DNA of 64,000 bases. Source: GCA-2733415 sp049609325 (GTDB lineage Bacteria; Bacteroidota; Bacteroidia; Flavobacteriales; Flavobacteriaceae). A program made the translations under genes and the position numbers. The stretch lies in NCBI GenBank assembly GCA_049609325.1, contig JBMYYK010000001.1:116710-180709 (forward strand). The letters are read 5' to 3'. Positions within the stretch are counted from its first letter, which is position 1; every line of letters starts with the position of its first letter. Positions 34,178 through 44,457 of the stretch are shown here, piece after piece. Under the pieces are notes generated by a model, which worked only from the letters and a program-made list of their open reading frames with translations, ran no database searches and was not told the DNA's origin.

Positions 34178-35023
34178 TTATTTTAAATGATAAGCAACTA
34201 ACCCATTTATTGGCTTCTGGATGAAATTTCCTGTATTTAATCTGAATGATTTTAATGCACTCTTCAACTCATCTTGCAACAAATAAGCTATGCTTCCCAC
34301 AAAATGTATAGGTAAGTCATATACCTTATCATACTGCGTAATTTGATGTTCAATAAAATCAGAAAATCCTTTTTTAATAATTTCCGAACAATAGGCTTCA
34401 TTTTTATGTGTGATTAAAAACGAAGCAAAGCTTGCTAAGTACGAATTAGGATTTCCTTTTTTATACAAGTTCAATTTCACATCATCTGGATACAGATTAT
34501 ATGTTTTCTGGAATTTTTCATGCAGCTTTTTTGGCATTTTTTTATAAAAATAATCCTGTAATAAAATTTTCCCGAAATAATTACCCGAGGCATCATCCAT
34601 TAACACATATCCTAATGACGGTATTTTTGAAACCAGATTGTCTTTACCGTCAAAGTAAGAGCAATTACTCCCTGTACCTAAAATACAGACAATCCCTGGT
34701 TTTGCTTCAGAAACCGCATAAGCTGCAGCATAAATATCTTCTTTAACAACTATTGCAGCATTCATAAACACCTCCTCTAAAACGTCAAAAAGAAGTTTCT
34801 TTGGTGTTTCTGTACCACAACCTGCCCCATAGAAATAAACTTTACTTACACGTTCGGCATATTTCATAAACTCAACATTAGAAGTGATGGTTTTATACAA
34901 ATCCGATTCTGAAAATACCGAGGGATTTAATCCTTTAGTAGTAGTTTGACAAATGACATCTTTATGCTCATCTATCAAAATCCAATCTGTTTTTGTTGAG
35001 CCACTATCTGCTATTAAAATCAT
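34178..35023 (-). CDS. BadF/BcrA-type ATPase, N-acetylglucosamine kinase-like
   Basis: 281 residues of the ASKHA fold. The phosphate-1 loop is ADSGSTKTDWILID at the N-terminus, phosphate-2 is CILGTGSNCSYFDG, and FVGSIAYLLQDEL lies near the adenosine site. Bacteroidota relatives are annotated as GlcNAc kinase-like. It ends the pfkA-gap-kinase operon, only 10 bases after gap, so sugar phosphorylation feeding glycolysis or amino-sugar recycling is likely. The substrate is not proven. Confidence 0.82.
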   Translation of the reverse strand: MILIADSGSTKTDWILIDEHKDVICQTTTKGLNPSVFSESDLYKTITSNVEFMKYAERVSKVYFYGAGCGTETPKKLLFDVLEEVFMNAAIVVKEDIYAAAYAVSEAKPGIVCILGTGSNCSYFDGKDNLVSKIPSLGYVLMDDASGNYFGKILLQDYFYKKMPKKLHEKFQKTYNLYPDDVKLNLYKKGNPNSYLASFASFLITHKNEAYCSEIIKKGFSDFIEHQITQYDKVYDLPIHFVGSIAYLLQDELKSALKSFRLNTGNFIQKPINGLVAYHLK

Positions 35024-35033
35024 AAGACAACAA

Positions 35034-36032
35034 TTAATCTAAAGATGCCGCATGAACCATTAAGTCAACCAATTTATTAGCATAACCAAACTCGTTATCA
35101 TACCACATGATCAACTTAAAGAAATTACCATTCAACTCTATTGAAGCTGAGCTATCAAAAATTGATGTTCTTGTATCACTCACAAAATCTTGAGACACTA
35201 ACGGATCTGTTTCATAGCCCAAAATACCATTCAACTCATTTTCAGAAGCTTGCTTAACTACACTTTTAATTTCATCAAGAGATGTTGTTGTTGACGTTTT
35301 TAAGGTTAAATCAACGACAGACACGTCTGCAGTAGGTACTCTAAATGCCATACCTGTAAGTTTACCTTTCAATTCTGGTATCACCTTAGTTACTGCAATT
35401 GCTGCACCGGTTGTAGTTGGAATAATATTATTCATTGCAGCTCTTCCTCTGGTCCATTTTCCTGAAGGGCCATCAACAGTTTTTTGTGTAGACGTAGCTG
35501 CATGCACCGTAGTCATTAATCCTTCTGCTACACCAAAATTATCATTAATCACTTTTACCAATGGCGCTAAACAGTTTGTTGTACATGACGCATTTGAAAT
35601 AATGGCATCTGAGGGTTGTACCGTGGTATGATTTACTCCCATAACAAACATCGGCGCATCTTTAGATGGCGCTGATAATATTACTCGTTTCACCCCACTA
35701 TTTTTCAAATGTGCAGTTGATTTTTCAATGGTATTAAAAAACCCTGTGCATTCTAAAACATATTCAACACCTGCCTTACCCCATTGTATATCTTCAGGAT
35801 CGCGCTGAGCAGTAACTCTAATTGTTGTTCCGTTAACCACCAGAGCATTATTGACAACTTCAACTTCCCCTTTAAATCGCCCGTGTACAGAATCGTATTT
35901 TAATAAATATGCTAAATAATCAACATCTAACAAATCATTTATGGCCACCACCTCAACGTCATCCCGTTCAACTATGGCTCTTAAAGCCAATCGTCCTATT
36001 CTTCCAAAACCGTTTATTCCAACTTTTATCAT
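35034..36032 (-). CDS. gap: glyceraldehyde-3-phosphate dehydrogenase, type I
   Basis: 332 residues. NAD site INGFGRIGR at the N-terminus, AINDL with Asp suited to NAD rather than NADP, catalytic Cys in ASCTTNCLAP and the HAATSTQKTVDGPS block. It oxidises glyceraldehyde 3-phosphate in glycolysis. Second gene of the operon: pfkA lies 18 bases upstream and the ASKHA kinase 10 bases downstream. Confidence 0.95.
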   Translation of the reverse strand: MIKVGINGFGRIGRLALRAIVERDDVEVVAINDLLDVDYLAYLLKYDSVHGRFKGEVEVVNNALVVNGTTIRVTAQRDPEDIQWGKAGVEYVLECTGFFNTIEKSTAHLKNSGVKRVILSAPSKDAPMFVMGVNHTTVQPSDAIISNASCTTNCLAPLVKVINDNFGVAEGLMTTVHAATSTQKTVDGPSGKWTRGRAAMNNIIPTTTGAAIAVTKVIPELKGKLTGMAFRVPTADVSVVDLTLKTSTTTSLDEIKSVVKQASENELNGILGYETDPLVSQDFVSDTRTSIFDSSASIELNGNFFKLIMWYDNEFGYANKLVDLMVHAASLD

Positions 36033-36050
36033 ATGTATATTGTAATATTA

Positions 36051-37037
36051 TTAGATTGATAATATGTCTGCTATTCGTAACAGCTCTTTATTTACACTAT
36101 TCTTACATCTCATTATTTCTACTATTGGCGTAGAGACCACCATATTGTTTCTTATACCAACCATGACATCTTGCTCTCCCTCTAACAATAGTTCAACAGC
36201 TCTCACTCCTAACCTGCTTGCTAAAACCCTATCAAAACACGTTGGACTACCACCACGTTGCAAATGACCTAATACTGTGACTCGAGGAGAATAATCTTCT
36301 AAATTTTCTTTCACATATTCTGCCAATTCAAAAACATTTTTACCTGTTTTATCGCCTTCTGCAACAATTACAATACTTGAAGTTTTTCCGTTCTTTTTAC
36401 TACGTTGCAAACTTTCAATCAACTTTTCTAAAGGCTGATCTTCTTCAGGGATTAAAATTTCTTCTGCCCCAGCACCAACACCTGAATTTAATGCTATAAA
36501 TCCAGCATCGCGTCCCATCACTTCAATAAAAAATAATCTATTGTGTGAACTAGCCGTGTCTCTAATTTTATCTACCGCATCTACTACAGTATTTAAAGCG
36601 GTATCATAACCAATTGTAAACTGTGTACCATAAATGTCATTATCAATAGTACCAGGAATACCAATCACCGGAATATCAAATTCCTTACTAAACAAGGCAC
36701 CTCCAGTAAATGTACCGTCACCTCCAATTAACACTAAAGCATCAATACCCTCAGCTTTTAAATTTTGATAAGCCTTTGTACGTCCTTCAAATGACCTGAA
36801 TTCTTCAGATCGTGCAGACTTTAATATTGTTCCTCCTTTATTAATAATATTTTTGACCCCTCTTGAGGTTAATTCAATACAGTCATGCTCAATAATTCCT
36901 TCATAACCTCTATAAAACCCTATACATTTTACTTGATAATAAGTACAAGCTCTAACAACAGCTCTGATTGCTGCATTCATACCTGGTGAGTCACCCCCAG
37001 AGGTCATTACACCTATTTTAGACACCTTTTTAGCCAT
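36051..37037 (-). CDS. pfkA: ATP-dependent 6-phosphofructokinase
   Basis: 328 residues, bacterial PfkA size. The nucleotide site MTSGGDSPGMNAAIR, GGDGTFTGG with the Gly-Gly-Asp-Gly pattern of ATP-dependent enzymes, catalytic GTIDNDI and FIEVMGRDAG are all present. It makes fructose 1,6-bisphosphate, the committed glycolytic step. It is the first gene of the pfkA-gap-kinase operon. A 16-bp perfect palindrome sits 18-33 bases upstream of the start codon and may be an operator. Confidence 0.95.
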   Translation of the reverse strand: MAKKVSKIGVMTSGGDSPGMNAAIRAVVRACTYYQVKCIGFYRGYEGIIEHDCIELTSRGVKNIINKGGTILKSARSEEFRSFEGRTKAYQNLKAEGIDALVLIGGDGTFTGGALFSKEFDIPVIGIPGTIDNDIYGTQFTIGYDTALNTVVDAVDKIRDTASSHNRLFFIEVMGRDAGFIALNSGVGAGAEEILIPEEDQPLEKLIESLQRSKKNGKTSSIVIVAEGDKTGKNVFELAEYVKENLEDYSPRVTVLGHLQRGGSPTCFDRVLASRLGVRAVELLLEGEQDVMVGIRNNMVVSTPIVEIMRCKNSVNKELLRIADILSI

Positions 37038-37054
37038 TAATTTTCAATACGGTT

Positions 37055-37070
37055 TATTTGTTAACAAATA
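37055..37070. promoter_or_regulatory. 16-bp perfect palindrome upstream of pfkA
   Basis: TATTTGTT/AACAAATA is an exact palindrome between the divergent pfkA and symporter genes. A partial -7 box (GATATTTG, minus strand) lies just upstream, so a bound protein could block the pfkA operon. Confidence 0.45.
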
Positions 37071-37146
37071 TCAATTTAAAAATACAGAACATTTTTCTAA
37101 TTTGGTTATTTTTAGCAGATATATTAACACTTTATTTACCTTATTT

Positions 37147-38874
37147 ATGCAATTAGCTACTATTGATTATGCTATTATATTTGGTTTCTTTATTCTTTCA
37201 TTAGTTATTGGCTTATTAGTCGCAAAACAAGCAGGAAAAAACAGTGAATCTTTTTTTCTTTCTGGAAGAAATATGCCGTGGTGGTTATTAGGATTTTCTA
37301 TGGTTGCTACAACTTTTGCTGCAGACACACCAGGGTTAGTAACACAATTAGTTAGAGAAAATGGTGTATCAGGAAATTGGGTATGGTGGGCCATGCTACT
37401 AACCGGAATGTTAACGGTGTTCTTTTATGCAAAATTATGGCGAAAATCAGGAATAACTACAGATTTAGAATTTTATGAATTAAGATATAAAGGTAAAGCA
37501 GCAGGGTTTTTAAGAGGATTCCGCGCCGTATACTTAGGTGTTTTTTTTAATGTTATCACAATGGCAGGGGTATGTCTTGCTGGAGCAAAAATTGCGAACA
37601 TACTACTTGGTATTTCTCAAGAAGAAACATTACTATACTCCTCTATTATTGTCGTTATTTATTCATCTTTAGGAGGGTTGAAAGGAGTATTAATAACCGA
37701 TTTCATTCAATTTATCATCGCAATGATAGGATCTGTTTGGGCCACCATATACATTGTTAATTTGCCAGAAATTGGCGGATTAGACACCTTATTGACACAC
37801 ACCAATGTGAGTAACAAACTTTCCATATTACCAGATTTTTCTGACACTAGCGCCATTATAACTCTTTTAGTTATTCCGTTTGCTGTACAATGGTGGAGCA
37901 CATGGTACCCAGGTGCTGAACCAGGAGGTGGTGGCTATATTGCACAACGCATGTTAGCGGCTAAAGATGAAAAACACGCTACATGGGCCACTCTATTTTT
38001 TAATTTTGCACATTATGCACTGCGCCCTTGGCCATGGATTATTGTAGGTTTAGCATCTCTTATACTGTTCCCATCTATCGAGAGTATCAATACAGCTTTT
38101 CCTAACTTAACTGCTGAAATGCAAGGCCATGATGTGGCTTATGCTGCTATGATGACCTACTTACCTGCTGGCTTAATCGGTATTGTTTTAACCTCGTTAA
38201 TTGCTGCGTTCATGAGTACAATTTCTACTCAATTGAATTGGGGAAGTTCATATATTGTTAATGATTTTTACAGTAGGTTTATCAACCCAAATGCTAACGA
38301 CAAGCAACTTGTTTTAGTAGGTAGATTATCTACAGTTGTATTAATGATTTGTGCCGCCTTATTTTCATTTTACTTGCAATCTGCTCATGATGTATTCAAT
38401 CTACTATTACAAATTGGTGCGGGTACTGGGTTGCTTTTTATATTAAGATGGTTTTGGGACAGAATTAATCCTTACAGTGAAATTGCAGCAATGTGTATTT
38501 CATTTGTAATTGCTCTGATCTTTTTTATTAACGGAAAACTAGACACACCTGTATTTAATTTGGCCGGACATTGGCAATTAATAATTGGTGTATTTGTAAC
38601 CACCCTTGGTTGGATAATTGTAACATTAGCCACATCACCTACTGATGCCAAAACTCTAAAACACTTCAATACTTTAATATATGGTGAAGACAGTAAATTT
38701 CATCATATAGGCTATAAGATTATTGCTTTTTTCTTAGGCGTCATTGGTACTTACAGTTTTTTATTTGCTACAGGGTATTTTATTTACGGAAAGACAACTT
38801 ATGCCATAGTAGCCAGTGTAATTGCTCTATCCTGCAGTGCGCTACTCATTAAAAACTGGAACAAAATAAGTTAA
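37147..38874 (+). CDS. sodium:solute symporter (SSS family)
   Basis: 575 residues from the ATG at 37147; a TTG 15 codons upstream adds a weak N-terminus and is less likely. About 13-14 membrane helices. Conserved SSS features include SFFLSGRNMPWWLLG, FAADTPGLVTQLVREN and the block LIAAFMSTISTQLNWGSSY near residue 360. It is an inner-membrane Na+-driven uptake system for a sugar, organic acid or similar solute. It is divergent from the pfkA operon, which hints at a sugar. It ends in the terminator at 38886-38920. Confidence 0.88.
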   Translation: MQLATIDYAIIFGFFILSLVIGLLVAKQAGKNSESFFLSGRNMPWWLLGFSMVATTFAADTPGLVTQLVRENGVSGNWVWWAMLLTGMLTVFFYAKLWRKSGITTDLEFYELRYKGKAAGFLRGFRAVYLGVFFNVITMAGVCLAGAKIANILLGISQEETLLYSSIIVVIYSSLGGLKGVLITDFIQFIIAMIGSVWATIYIVNLPEIGGLDTLLTHTNVSNKLSILPDFSDTSAIITLLVIPFAVQWWSTWYPGAEPGGGGYIAQRMLAAKDEKHATWATLFFNFAHYALRPWPWIIVGLASLILFPSIESINTAFPNLTAEMQGHDVAYAAMMTYLPAGLIGIVLTSLIAAFMSTISTQLNWGSSYIVNDFYSRFINPNANDKQLVLVGRLSTVVLMICAALFSFYLQSAHDVFNLLLQIGAGTGLLFILRWFWDRINPYSEIAAMCISFVIALIFFINGKLDTPVFNLAGHWQLIIGVFVTTLGWIIVTLATSPTDAKTLKHFNTLIYGEDSKFHHIGYKIIAFFLGVIGTYSFLFATGYFIYGKTTYAIVASVIALSCSALLIKNWNKIS

Positions 38875-38885
38875 CATACTTCATT

Positions 38886-38920
38886 AAAAAAAAGCATCTA
38901 AAATTTTAGATGCTTTTTTT
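38886..38920. terminator. bidirectional terminator (symporter / tamB)
   Basis: The stem AAGCATCTAAA/TTTAGATGCTT with A8 and T8 flanks overlaps the end of tamB at 38919. Confidence 0.85.
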
Positions 38921-41900
38921 ATTTACGTTTCTTTTCTCTAATAAAACTTGAAGGATCTTCTTCTTTTTGCTCTTCTTTTTCTGCAGTTTTACGTTTGCCT
39001 TTGAAAATTTTATTAATCAACTCTTCAAAATTATCAAAATCAACTTTATAAGAAATACCTACACCTTGTGTGTACCCAATTTCATTTGCTAATTCTGTTG
39101 CAGTTAAATCATTTTCTCTATTGAATATTTTAGCTCTCAATGTTCCATCTTCATTTAACAAAAACTCCACCTGTACATCACCAGCAACCACCGTTTTACT
39201 TACCCCACCAACAGGAATACCTACCTTACCATTTATCAATATTCTATCAGAAATTTGAGTGGATACTGTAAAACCAAATCTATCTTCTATACGTTGCTCT
39301 TCTAATGGATTGTTCTCCCCTTGCTCATAGTTTAATCCGATTTTAAATTTATCGTCAGCTTTAGACAACATGTTATTTACTAAAATAGTAGCGCGCTCTA
39401 CTAAATTTCCTGTAACCGCACTTTGTCCATAAGAATAAGCTCCTGTAAATTGCCCAGAAGTTACTAATGACAACGCTTGTTTATCTCTAAACTCTTTATC
39501 ATCTAATTTATAAAGTAACTCAGATTTGGCTACAGAATTGGTTTTAGGAAACTGGATATCAAAGTTAACATTAGGCTGCATCAGACCACCATTAAGATGG
39601 ATGACAACATCAACTGGTATTTTTCTGTTTATTGAAGGGTTATCTAATAATATTGCTGGGTTTGCCATAGTGCTATACACTGCAGCCATATTTAAACGTG
39701 CATTAAACGGATTTCCATCCCAGTTTATTGTACCTCCTGGTTTTACTGCAAAGCGTTTTTCAATAAACCCTCCTTGTAAAAAGTTATTTCCATACACAAA
39801 GTTGTAAGTTCCTTCACTCACCATAAAGTCACCATACATATTGAATTTATCATTTGTATTAATTTCAATACGCATTAACCCTGCGCCTCTACCTTTTAAC
39901 ACACTTCCTGCATCTTGATCTAACACTATTTCAATTTCAGCATCAGGAGTTACATTCAAATCAAACTCTAATTCTAACCCGCTAATGTCTTTAGGTAAAT
40001 TTGCATCAACACCTGTTTGATCAAGTTTTTTATGTTTAGATATTGTTTTTATAAATGAGTTATCTCCTACAGATTCCGAATCGCTAATTGGAATTTTAAA
40101 TACGGTATTTTCTTTTGTGGTTGCATCTACTTTAACTAACAACTCACTTGTTGGACCTAATAACTCTGCCGTACCCGCGATAAATGCTTTACCATAATAC
40201 AATGAGTTTTCTTCTTGCTTTTTATCTAACACTAATAAGTTATTAGATGAAATTTTCAAACCTAGCTCCCAGTCTGTAAAATAATTGTGTTCTACAAAAC
40301 CATTCAAACGTCCGGAAGTGTAATGTTTAGTATCTAATATTGCAATGTTATCACATATAAAACGTTTATTCTCTAAATTAACTATAGCATCGTTCTCTAC
40401 ATCAAAATCAATATTTAAATACGGTATATACAGTCCGGCTTCATCTAAAGACAACTGTCCGGAAAAATCTGGGTTATCATAATCACCAAAAAGTGTTGCA
40501 TTTCCTGAAGCAAAGCCGCGAATATTTGATATGACATCCTCACCTAACGAACTAAAAAATGACAAATCAAATTTTTCTAAAGCAAGATCTAATTTTAATT
40601 GTGGGACATTTGGAGATACATCAAGACTTCCGTTTGCACTAAAAGATTGCAAATTATCATTAATAATATTAGATCTGATCTTGTAATTATTAAATTCGTC
40701 ATTTCCTTCTACATTAACAGTAAAATCTCCTAAAAGATGGTCATTAATATTGAAGTCAGAAATGGTCAAACCAGCTGAAGGCTTGTAAATTCCTTTCTGT
40801 TGTAACAATATAGCATCACCATTAGCCAGACCTTTAAACTTAAAATGCTTAATCTCTGGTATTAATTTTGACAGTCGGGCATCTTTCACATTTAGGGTGA
40901 TGTTCTTCTCCTCTGTACCATGAAGCTCACCTTTTAACTTTAAAAACTCTGCACCATGACTAATAATAAATTCTTTTAAATAGATGTCTTTAAAATCTTT
41001 ATCAAAAACCAACTTAGAGTTTTTAGTATTCTGCTCATTAATAAACCAGTTGTAATCGTTTATTGTAACATCAGATTTTTTAAACCCAATAACCGACTTG
41101 TTTTCTGCGTTAATGGTATGATATAAGTTAAGATTGTAACTATCATTATTCAATTTACCTCCTTTAAACTCTGTTCTGAAAAATAACGTATCGCTTATTG
41201 TTTTATTAATCAGGTTAAATTCTGAAACATTATAAAAATCCGTTTTTACGTTATCAATACCTACAAACGCATTAAATAAAGGGTTGGAGTTATCAAGCTG
41301 AATATTAATATTTTCGAAACTATTATTCTGAAAACTAATTTTTGACGATTTCACATTTAATTTAAAATCTTCAACCTTACTTGACACTTTCCCTTTAAAA
41401 ACAGCTTTGTTATGTATAACAATATCAGGATAGAAAATTTCTGTTAATTTATTTTCAATCTTTATATTAAAGTCAAAAAACTGATCTTTAGCTACACGTA
41501 TTGGTCTGTAGTTTGTGTATATACTCCCCAAGTCGTTTTGGGCTAAGGCAAACAACTCTTCAAACCTAAATTTACCTACAATAGTACCGTTAATAATTTC
41601 TGGTGAATGTATAGCAATTGTTCTAATACGCTCGTCATCAAATGACGATGTGACTTTAAAATCTTGAAAATAAAAGTCATCATGTTGATTTTTGTAGTAA
41701 GTATTTGCAAACACAACTTCTCCAACGGCATCATTAATTCCAGTACCTTTCATTTTCATTACAACATCACCCTTAAATACTGAAATACTATCTCTAGACA
41801 CTAAGTTTATTGCGTTAAAATCTGCATAATCAATTGTTGCTTTAAAATCATAATCATTAATTTTTGATGACATATCTACCAAACCATCAAACTTTAATTG

Positions 41901-43328
41901 AAAATTTTGATCATCAACAACTAAGTTCCCTTTAAAGACTTTATTATGAATTTCTCCTCCAACATCAAGATTTTTATATCGGTAATTATTAATTTCTATA
42001 GAAGATATTTTACCTTTTACTAAAGAGTTTAAATATTCTAGTGTAAAGCCATGCCCGTCAATATTTACATTACATGTAATAAGCCCTAATGTATTTTCAT
42101 CTAATAACTTCCCTAAATCAAACGATTTAAATGAGGTGACTCCTACATAATTAGCTTGGTCTATATCCTCGATATTTGACAGTTCTAAATCTGCATTAAC
42201 CTCACCAATAGAAGTAACAATATTAACATCTGTAGTTATTGTTTCTGTTGTAATAATAGAATTTCCAACAATAGTAAACACGCCTAAATTTCTAAATGTT
42301 GATGGAATGTTCTTTCCTAATAAACCAGGCAACATTTTTTTCAAGTCTGTATAAGTAGACTTCAATTTATCAAAATCTGCTACGAGCTTAAAGCTATCAT
42401 CTTGTTTTGACAGTAAGTTTTTAAAGTTAAAATCGCCATCAATAACCGTATTGTTTAATGTTTTTAATTTTAAATCTGGCAACTTCAAATCGTTTAAAGT
42501 ACCTGAAAGCGTTGTAGAAAATGTAGCGACATCTGTACCGAATTCATCATAAAAATGATTCAAATCTGCGTATGCAATCGTTGAATTTAAAAACTTTGCT
42601 TTGAGCTTGACCTTATTATTAAAATCTGAAAAATCTGATCGTTTATAATCAAAAACTAAGTCGCCATAAATATGTGAAGCAGCTGTTGACAGTTGAATAT
42701 CATCAAACCGCATTTGAGTAAGCGTATATGAAAAGGCCGTTTTCAACTGTTCTATCTGAAGTCCTCTATGGTCTAACATATTTGCTGAATGTACTTTAAC
42801 ATCAACGTTAGGCCCATTTATAGTCAAAGCACCGCCTTCAATATTTAATTTTTTAAAATCTAATATTTTTGGTGCTACTATATTTTCATCAATCAACCTG
42901 AATCTACTGTTTTCAATCAGTACGCCTTTTGAGGTCATTAAAAAGTTTGAGGGTGACCGATCTTTAATAGAATCTTTACTATCAAAGCTCGCTATAAATA
43001 CGTCTAAACTAGTATCTGTCTCACCTTTATACGTTTTAATTATAAAATCGAGTTCATCAATCTCAATAGCATCAAAAAATAAATCGCCTTCACTCAACTC
43101 TTTAAAATCAAGAATAGATGTATTTAAAGTTCCAATATAAGCCAGAGTATCTTTATGATGATCTTCAATTAATATTTCTTTTAAAGCCACATCGCCCCAG
43201 AAATTCAAACCTACCTTACCAACTGTAATGCTTGTATCATAGGTTTCGTTAAGCGCATTAGTAACTTTTTTTCCTAATTGGGTTTGTACGTATGGTATTG
43301 AAAGTAAAAGCATCAATAACAAAAACAA
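38919..43328 (-). CDS. tamB: translocation and assembly module protein TamB
   Basis: 1469 residues from a TTG at 43328, but that codon lies inside the membrane anchor. The frame remains open upstream without ATG, GTG or TTG and encodes IKKLRKILFRVIVILLL from 43379, a typical Lys/Arg-rich start of a TamB anchor, so translation probably begins further up at a non-standard codon. After the anchor comes a very long beta-helical AsmA/TamB-type repeat region and a C-terminal DUF490 domain (about 1150-1440; MVSEGTYNFVYGN, GAYSYGQSAVTGN). TamB spans the periplasm and moves lipids or helps outer-membrane assembly. It is divergent from tsaD. Confidence 0.87.
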   Translation of the reverse strand: MFLLLMLLLSIPYVQTQLGKKVTNALNETYDTSITVGKVGLNFWGDVALKEILIEDHHKDTLAYIGTLNTSILDFKELSEGDLFFDAIEIDELDFIIKTYKGETDTSLDVFIASFDSKDSIKDRSPSNFLMTSKGVLIENSRFRLIDENIVAPKILDFKKLNIEGGALTINGPNVDVKVHSANMLDHRGLQIEQLKTAFSYTLTQMRFDDIQLSTAASHIYGDLVFDYKRSDFSDFNNKVKLKAKFLNSTIAYADLNHFYDEFGTDVATFSTTLSGTLNDLKLPDLKLKTLNNTVIDGDFNFKNLLSKQDDSFKLVADFDKLKSTYTDLKKMLPGLLGKNIPSTFRNLGVFTIVGNSIITTETITTDVNIVTSIGEVNADLELSNIEDIDQANYVGVTSFKSFDLGKLLDENTLGLITCNVNIDGHGFTLEYLNSLVKGKISSIEINNYRYKNLDVGGEIHNKVFKGNLVVDDQNFQLKFDGLVDMSSKINDYDFKATIDYADFNAINLVSRDSISVFKGDVVMKMKGTGINDAVGEVVFANTYYKNQHDDFYFQDFKVTSSFDDERIRTIAIHSPEIINGTIVGKFRFEELFALAQNDLGSIYTNYRPIRVAKDQFFDFNIKIENKLTEIFYPDIVIHNKAVFKGKVSSKVEDFKLNVKSSKISFQNNSFENINIQLDNSNPLFNAFVGIDNVKTDFYNVSEFNLINKTISDTLFFRTEFKGGKLNNDSYNLNLYHTINAENKSVIGFKKSDVTINDYNWFINEQNTKNSKLVFDKDFKDIYLKEFIISHGAEFLKLKGELHGTEEKNITLNVKDARLSKLIPEIKHFKFKGLANGDAILLQQKGIYKPSAGLTISDFNINDHLLGDFTVNVEGNDEFNNYKIRSNIINDNLQSFSANGSLDVSPNVPQLKLDLALEKFDLSFFSSLGEDVISNIRGFASGNATLFGDYDNPDFSGQLSLDEAGLYIPYLNIDFDVENDAIVNLENKRFICDNIAILDTKHYTSGRLNGFVEHNYFTDWELGLKISSNNLLVLDKKQEENSLYYGKAFIAGTAELLGPTSELLVKVDATTKENTVFKIPISDSESVGDNSFIKTISKHKKLDQTGVDANLPKDISGLELEFDLNVTPDAEIEIVLDQDAGSVLKGRGAGLMRIEINTNDKFNMYGDFMVSEGTYNFVYGNNFLQGGFIEKRFAVKPGGTINWDGNPFNARLNMAAVYSTMANPAILLDNPSINRKIPVDVVIHLNGGLMQPNVNFDIQFPKTNSVAKSELLYKLDDKEFRDKQALSLVTSGQFTGAYSYGQSAVTGNLVERATILVNNMLSKADDKFKIGLNYEQGENNPLEEQRIEDRFGFTVSTQISDRILINGKVGIPVGGVSKTVVAGDVQVEFLLNEDGTLRAKIFNRENDLTATELANEIGYTQGVGISYKVDFDNFEELINKIFKGKRKTAEKEEQKEEDPSSFIREKKRK

Positions 43329-43393
43329 TAGTAACAGAATAACAATTACTCTAAATAGTATTTTTCTTAGTTTTTTGATAGACTTTATTGTTT

Positions 43394-43401
43394 TAACTTT
43401 G
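43394..43401 (+). promoter_or_regulatory. -7 promoter element of the tsaD group
   Basis: TAACTTTG matches TAnnTTTG exactly, 33 bases upstream of the tsaD ATG; a TTG lies 16 bases further upstream. A near match on the minus strand (43422-43415, AATATTTG) could serve tamB. Confidence 0.55.
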
Positions 43402-43434
43402 CTAACTAATTTTACAAATATTGTGCCTTAATTT

Positions 43435-44457
43435 ATGACTTCAACAGATATTTATATCCTTGCTATAGAATCATCTTGTGATGATACTGGTGCCGCTGTA
43501 TTATGTAACGGCAAAGTACTGAGTAATGTTGTTGCAAACCAAGATATTCACACAAAATATGGTGGTGTTGTACCTGAATTAGCATCTCGTGCACATCAGC
43601 AAAACATTGTACCTGTTGTTCATCAAGCCTTAGCTCAAGCAAATATCGACAAAAAACAGCTAAATGCCATAGCTTTTACACAAGGACCTGGATTAATGGG
43701 GTCATTACTTGTTGGAACCTCATTTGCAAAGGCTTTTGCCCAAGGGTTAAATATTCCATTACTTGCTGTAAACCACATGCAAGCCCATATTCTAGCACAC
43801 TTTATAGATGATGACCAACAAACCAAACCTGAGTTCCCGTTTTTAGCAATGACCATTTCTGGCGGCCATACTCAAATTGTTAAAGTCAATGGCTATTTTG
43901 ACATGACCGTTATTGGAGAAACTATGGATGATGCCATTGGTGAAGCTTTTGACAAAAGTGCCAAAATATTAGGTTTGCCCTACCCTGGAGGCCCTTTAAT
44001 AGATAAAAAAGCAGCGCTTGGAAATCCTAAAGCATTTGAATTCCCTAAACCAAAGGCTCCCGATTTAAACTTTAGTTTTAGCGGATTAAAAACTGCTGTT
44101 CTATATTTTATTCAGAAAAAAGTAAAGGAGAATCCAAATTTCATTAACGAAAACATTAATGATGTGTGCGCTTCACTTCAACATACCATCATTAGTATTG
44201 TTATAGACAAACTCAAAAAAGCATCAAAAACCACTGGTATTAAACGTATTGCTATTGGTGGTGGTGTTTCTGCTAATTCTGGTATTAGAAAAGCTTTAAT
44301 AGACGGAGAGCAAAAATACGGTTGGACAACATACATTCCTAAATTTGAGTACACCACAGATAATGCAGCAATGATTGGAATTGTTGGATATTTAAAGTAC
44401 CTTGAAAACGATTTTTCTAACGAACACACTACTGCAAATGCACGTTTTAAAATTTAA
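43435..44457 (+). CDS. tsaD: tRNA N6-adenosine threonylcarbamoyltransferase TsaD
   Basis: 340 residues. ASKHA fold with ILAIESSCDDTGAAV at the start, the metal motif NHMQAHILAH, and GGGVSANSGIR and YTTDNAAMIG near the end. TsaD transfers the threonylcarbamoyl group to A37 of ANN-decoding tRNAs (t6A). The first-step enzyme Sua5 is encoded at 60607-61227. The stop region overlaps the start of the parvulin gene. First gene of a rightward run rich in RNA-modification enzymes. Confidence 0.96.
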   Translation: MTSTDIYILAIESSCDDTGAAVLCNGKVLSNVVANQDIHTKYGGVVPELASRAHQQNIVPVVHQALAQANIDKKQLNAIAFTQGPGLMGSLLVGTSFAKAFAQGLNIPLLAVNHMQAHILAHFIDDDQQTKPEFPFLAMTISGGHTQIVKVNGYFDMTVIGETMDDAIGEAFDKSAKILGLPYPGGPLIDKKAALGNPKAFEFPKPKAPDLNFSFSGLKTAVLYFIQKKVKENPNFINENINDVCASLQHTIISIVIDKLKKASKTTGIKRIAIGGGVSANSGIRKALIDGEQKYGWTTYIPKFEYTTDNAAMIGIVGYLKYLENDFSNEHTTANARFKI

